Shown here piece by piece: positions 5,904 to 6,497 of a DNA stretch of 6,497 nt. Position 1 is the first letter of the stretch. Each line of letters starts with the position of its first letter. This stretch comes from Acidimicrobiaceae bacterium (GTDB lineage: Bacteria > Actinomycetota > Acidimicrobiia > Acidimicrobiales > Palsa-688), in assembly GCA_009785715.1 (NCBI GenBank), contig WQVT01000142.1, positions 1-6,497 of the forward strand, given 5' to 3'. The notes beneath the pieces are model-generated. The model was given only the letters and a program-made list of their open reading frames with translations, searched no databases and was not told the origin of the DNA. A program made the translations under genes and the position numbers.

Positions 5904-6497
5904 TCAGTCGTAGGTAGCCTCCAGCCACCACCGGCCCCCCTCCCTGACCACCAGGTGGGCGCTGCCGTCGTCAAGGAGTACCTGGAACCGGGCCCGCCGG
6001 CGCCCACCCGGATCCCACCACCGCTCCTCGACGGGCCACGGTCCGTTCCAACCCACGACCGCCCGACGGCAGCCATCGATGACCACTTCTGCCGGTTCGG
6101 CGCTTGCGGTCCCCCGGCCGTCGACGGTCACCGGATGGTCACGGGCATCGAGGACCCCCGAGACGACGGGTGGTTGATGGACAACGGCCGGGGCAGGTCC
6201 GGGGAGGCGGCCCGGCCAGGGGGGTTCGGGCGACCGGTCCGGCTCCCGCGGGTCGCCCCAGGGCACCATCCGTACCTGCTCCGCCGGGTCCCTCCCGCCC
6301 CCGACCATGGCGGTCAGGACCTCGTCGGGACCGAGCATTCCCTGCACCCGGACCAGAGCCCTCGCCATCCGGTCGTCGCCTGCCGCGACCCCTCCCCACA
6401 ACCCCAGCTGCCGACCGTGGTCGGGGCGGACCTCCTCAGGGGTCAGCCGCAGCAGGGTCAGCCCCCCGGTCGTTCCCTCGGCCGCCACCGGATCCCC
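5904..6497 (-). CDS. imuB: ImuB, Y-family polymerase-like mutasome protein, C-terminal part, runs off right edge
   Basis: The last 197 residues of an ImuB-type protein stay open to the right edge. ImuB is a Y-family (DinB-like) homologue, usually catalytically inactive. It bridges ImuA', DnaE2 and the sliding clamp in actinobacterial SOS mutagenesis. Read from the GTG at 6488, LTLLRLTPEEVRPDHGRQLGLWGG leads to QLGLWG (27-32, positions 6393-6410), which equals the ImuB beta-clamp motif QLPLWG of Mycobacterium with one change. Then come RVQGMLGPDEVLTA and EQVRMVPWGDP, PWPGRLPGPAPAVVH, and the closing GPWPVEERWWDP...RARFQVLLDDGSAHLV...WWLEATYD, all characteristic of the ImuB C-terminal region. 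The GTG at 6488 is not the real start, since the frame continues in-family to the edge. The Y-family catalytic region lies outside, so loss of active-site acids cannot be checked. Its SOS promoter would also lie outside. Confidence 0.93.
   Translation of the reverse strand, partial: GDPVAAEGTTGGLTLLRLTPEEVRPDHGRQLGLWGGVAAGDDRMARALVRVQGMLGPDEVLTAMVGGGRDPAEQVRMVPWGDPREPDRSPEPPWPGRLPGPAPAVVHQPPVVSGVLDARDHPVTVDGRGTASAEPAEVVIDGCRRAVVGWNGPWPVEERWWDPGGRRRARFQVLLDDGSAHLVVREGGRWWLEATYD

Noticed and set aside
1..6497. tRNA or rRNA genes
   Set aside because: No cloverleaf, T-loop GTTCGA context in a tRNA-like frame or rRNA-like sequence was seen; the one GTTCG match belongs to the LexA box.

Overview
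This is a GC-rich window with the codon pattern and gene style of a high-GC actinobacterium. The dnaE2/imuB pair and a mycobacterial-type LexA box point to Actinomycetota. An Acidimicrobiia-like lineage is a guess, not something the sequence proves.

Layout. Positions 1-1412 (minus) hold the N-terminal 470 residues of DnaE2, the error-prone DNA polymerase III alpha subunit; the gene runs off the left edge. Just upstream of its ATG is a compact promoter whose 17-bp spacer is almost filled by a LexA/SOS box. Next come a 14-bp perfect inverted repeat (1480-1517) and a DedA/VTT-family membrane protein gene (1544-2239, minus). Divergent from it is a plus-strand pair: a threonine synthase-like PLP enzyme with an N-terminal zinc ribbon (2338-3432) and an amidase-signature hydrolase (3490-4623). 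A 434-bp non-coding stretch follows. It holds a 60-bp G-tract array (4634-4693) and a 137-bp structure (4741-4877) built from 19-bp units that start TGTGAGC and face inward from both ends, resembling the multi-repeat ends of a small transposable element. A PAP2-family membrane phosphatase/transferase gene (about 5058-5900, plus) then meets, tail to tail with a 3-bp gap, the C-terminal part of imuB (5904-6497, minus), which runs off the right edge.

How the genes fit together. DnaE2 and ImuB are partners in the SOS-induced mutasome (ImuA'/ImuB/DnaE2) of actinobacteria. Both ends of the window are therefore parts of one mutagenic repair system, on the same strand but separated by about 4.5 kb of genes with no evident link to DNA repair. 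The ImuB fragment carries a beta-clamp-binding motif (QLGLWG). DnaE2 has its own SOS control and probably a leaderless transcript. The intervening genes look like ordinary metabolic and membrane genes. The least explained element is the phased 19-bp inverted array at 4741-4877.
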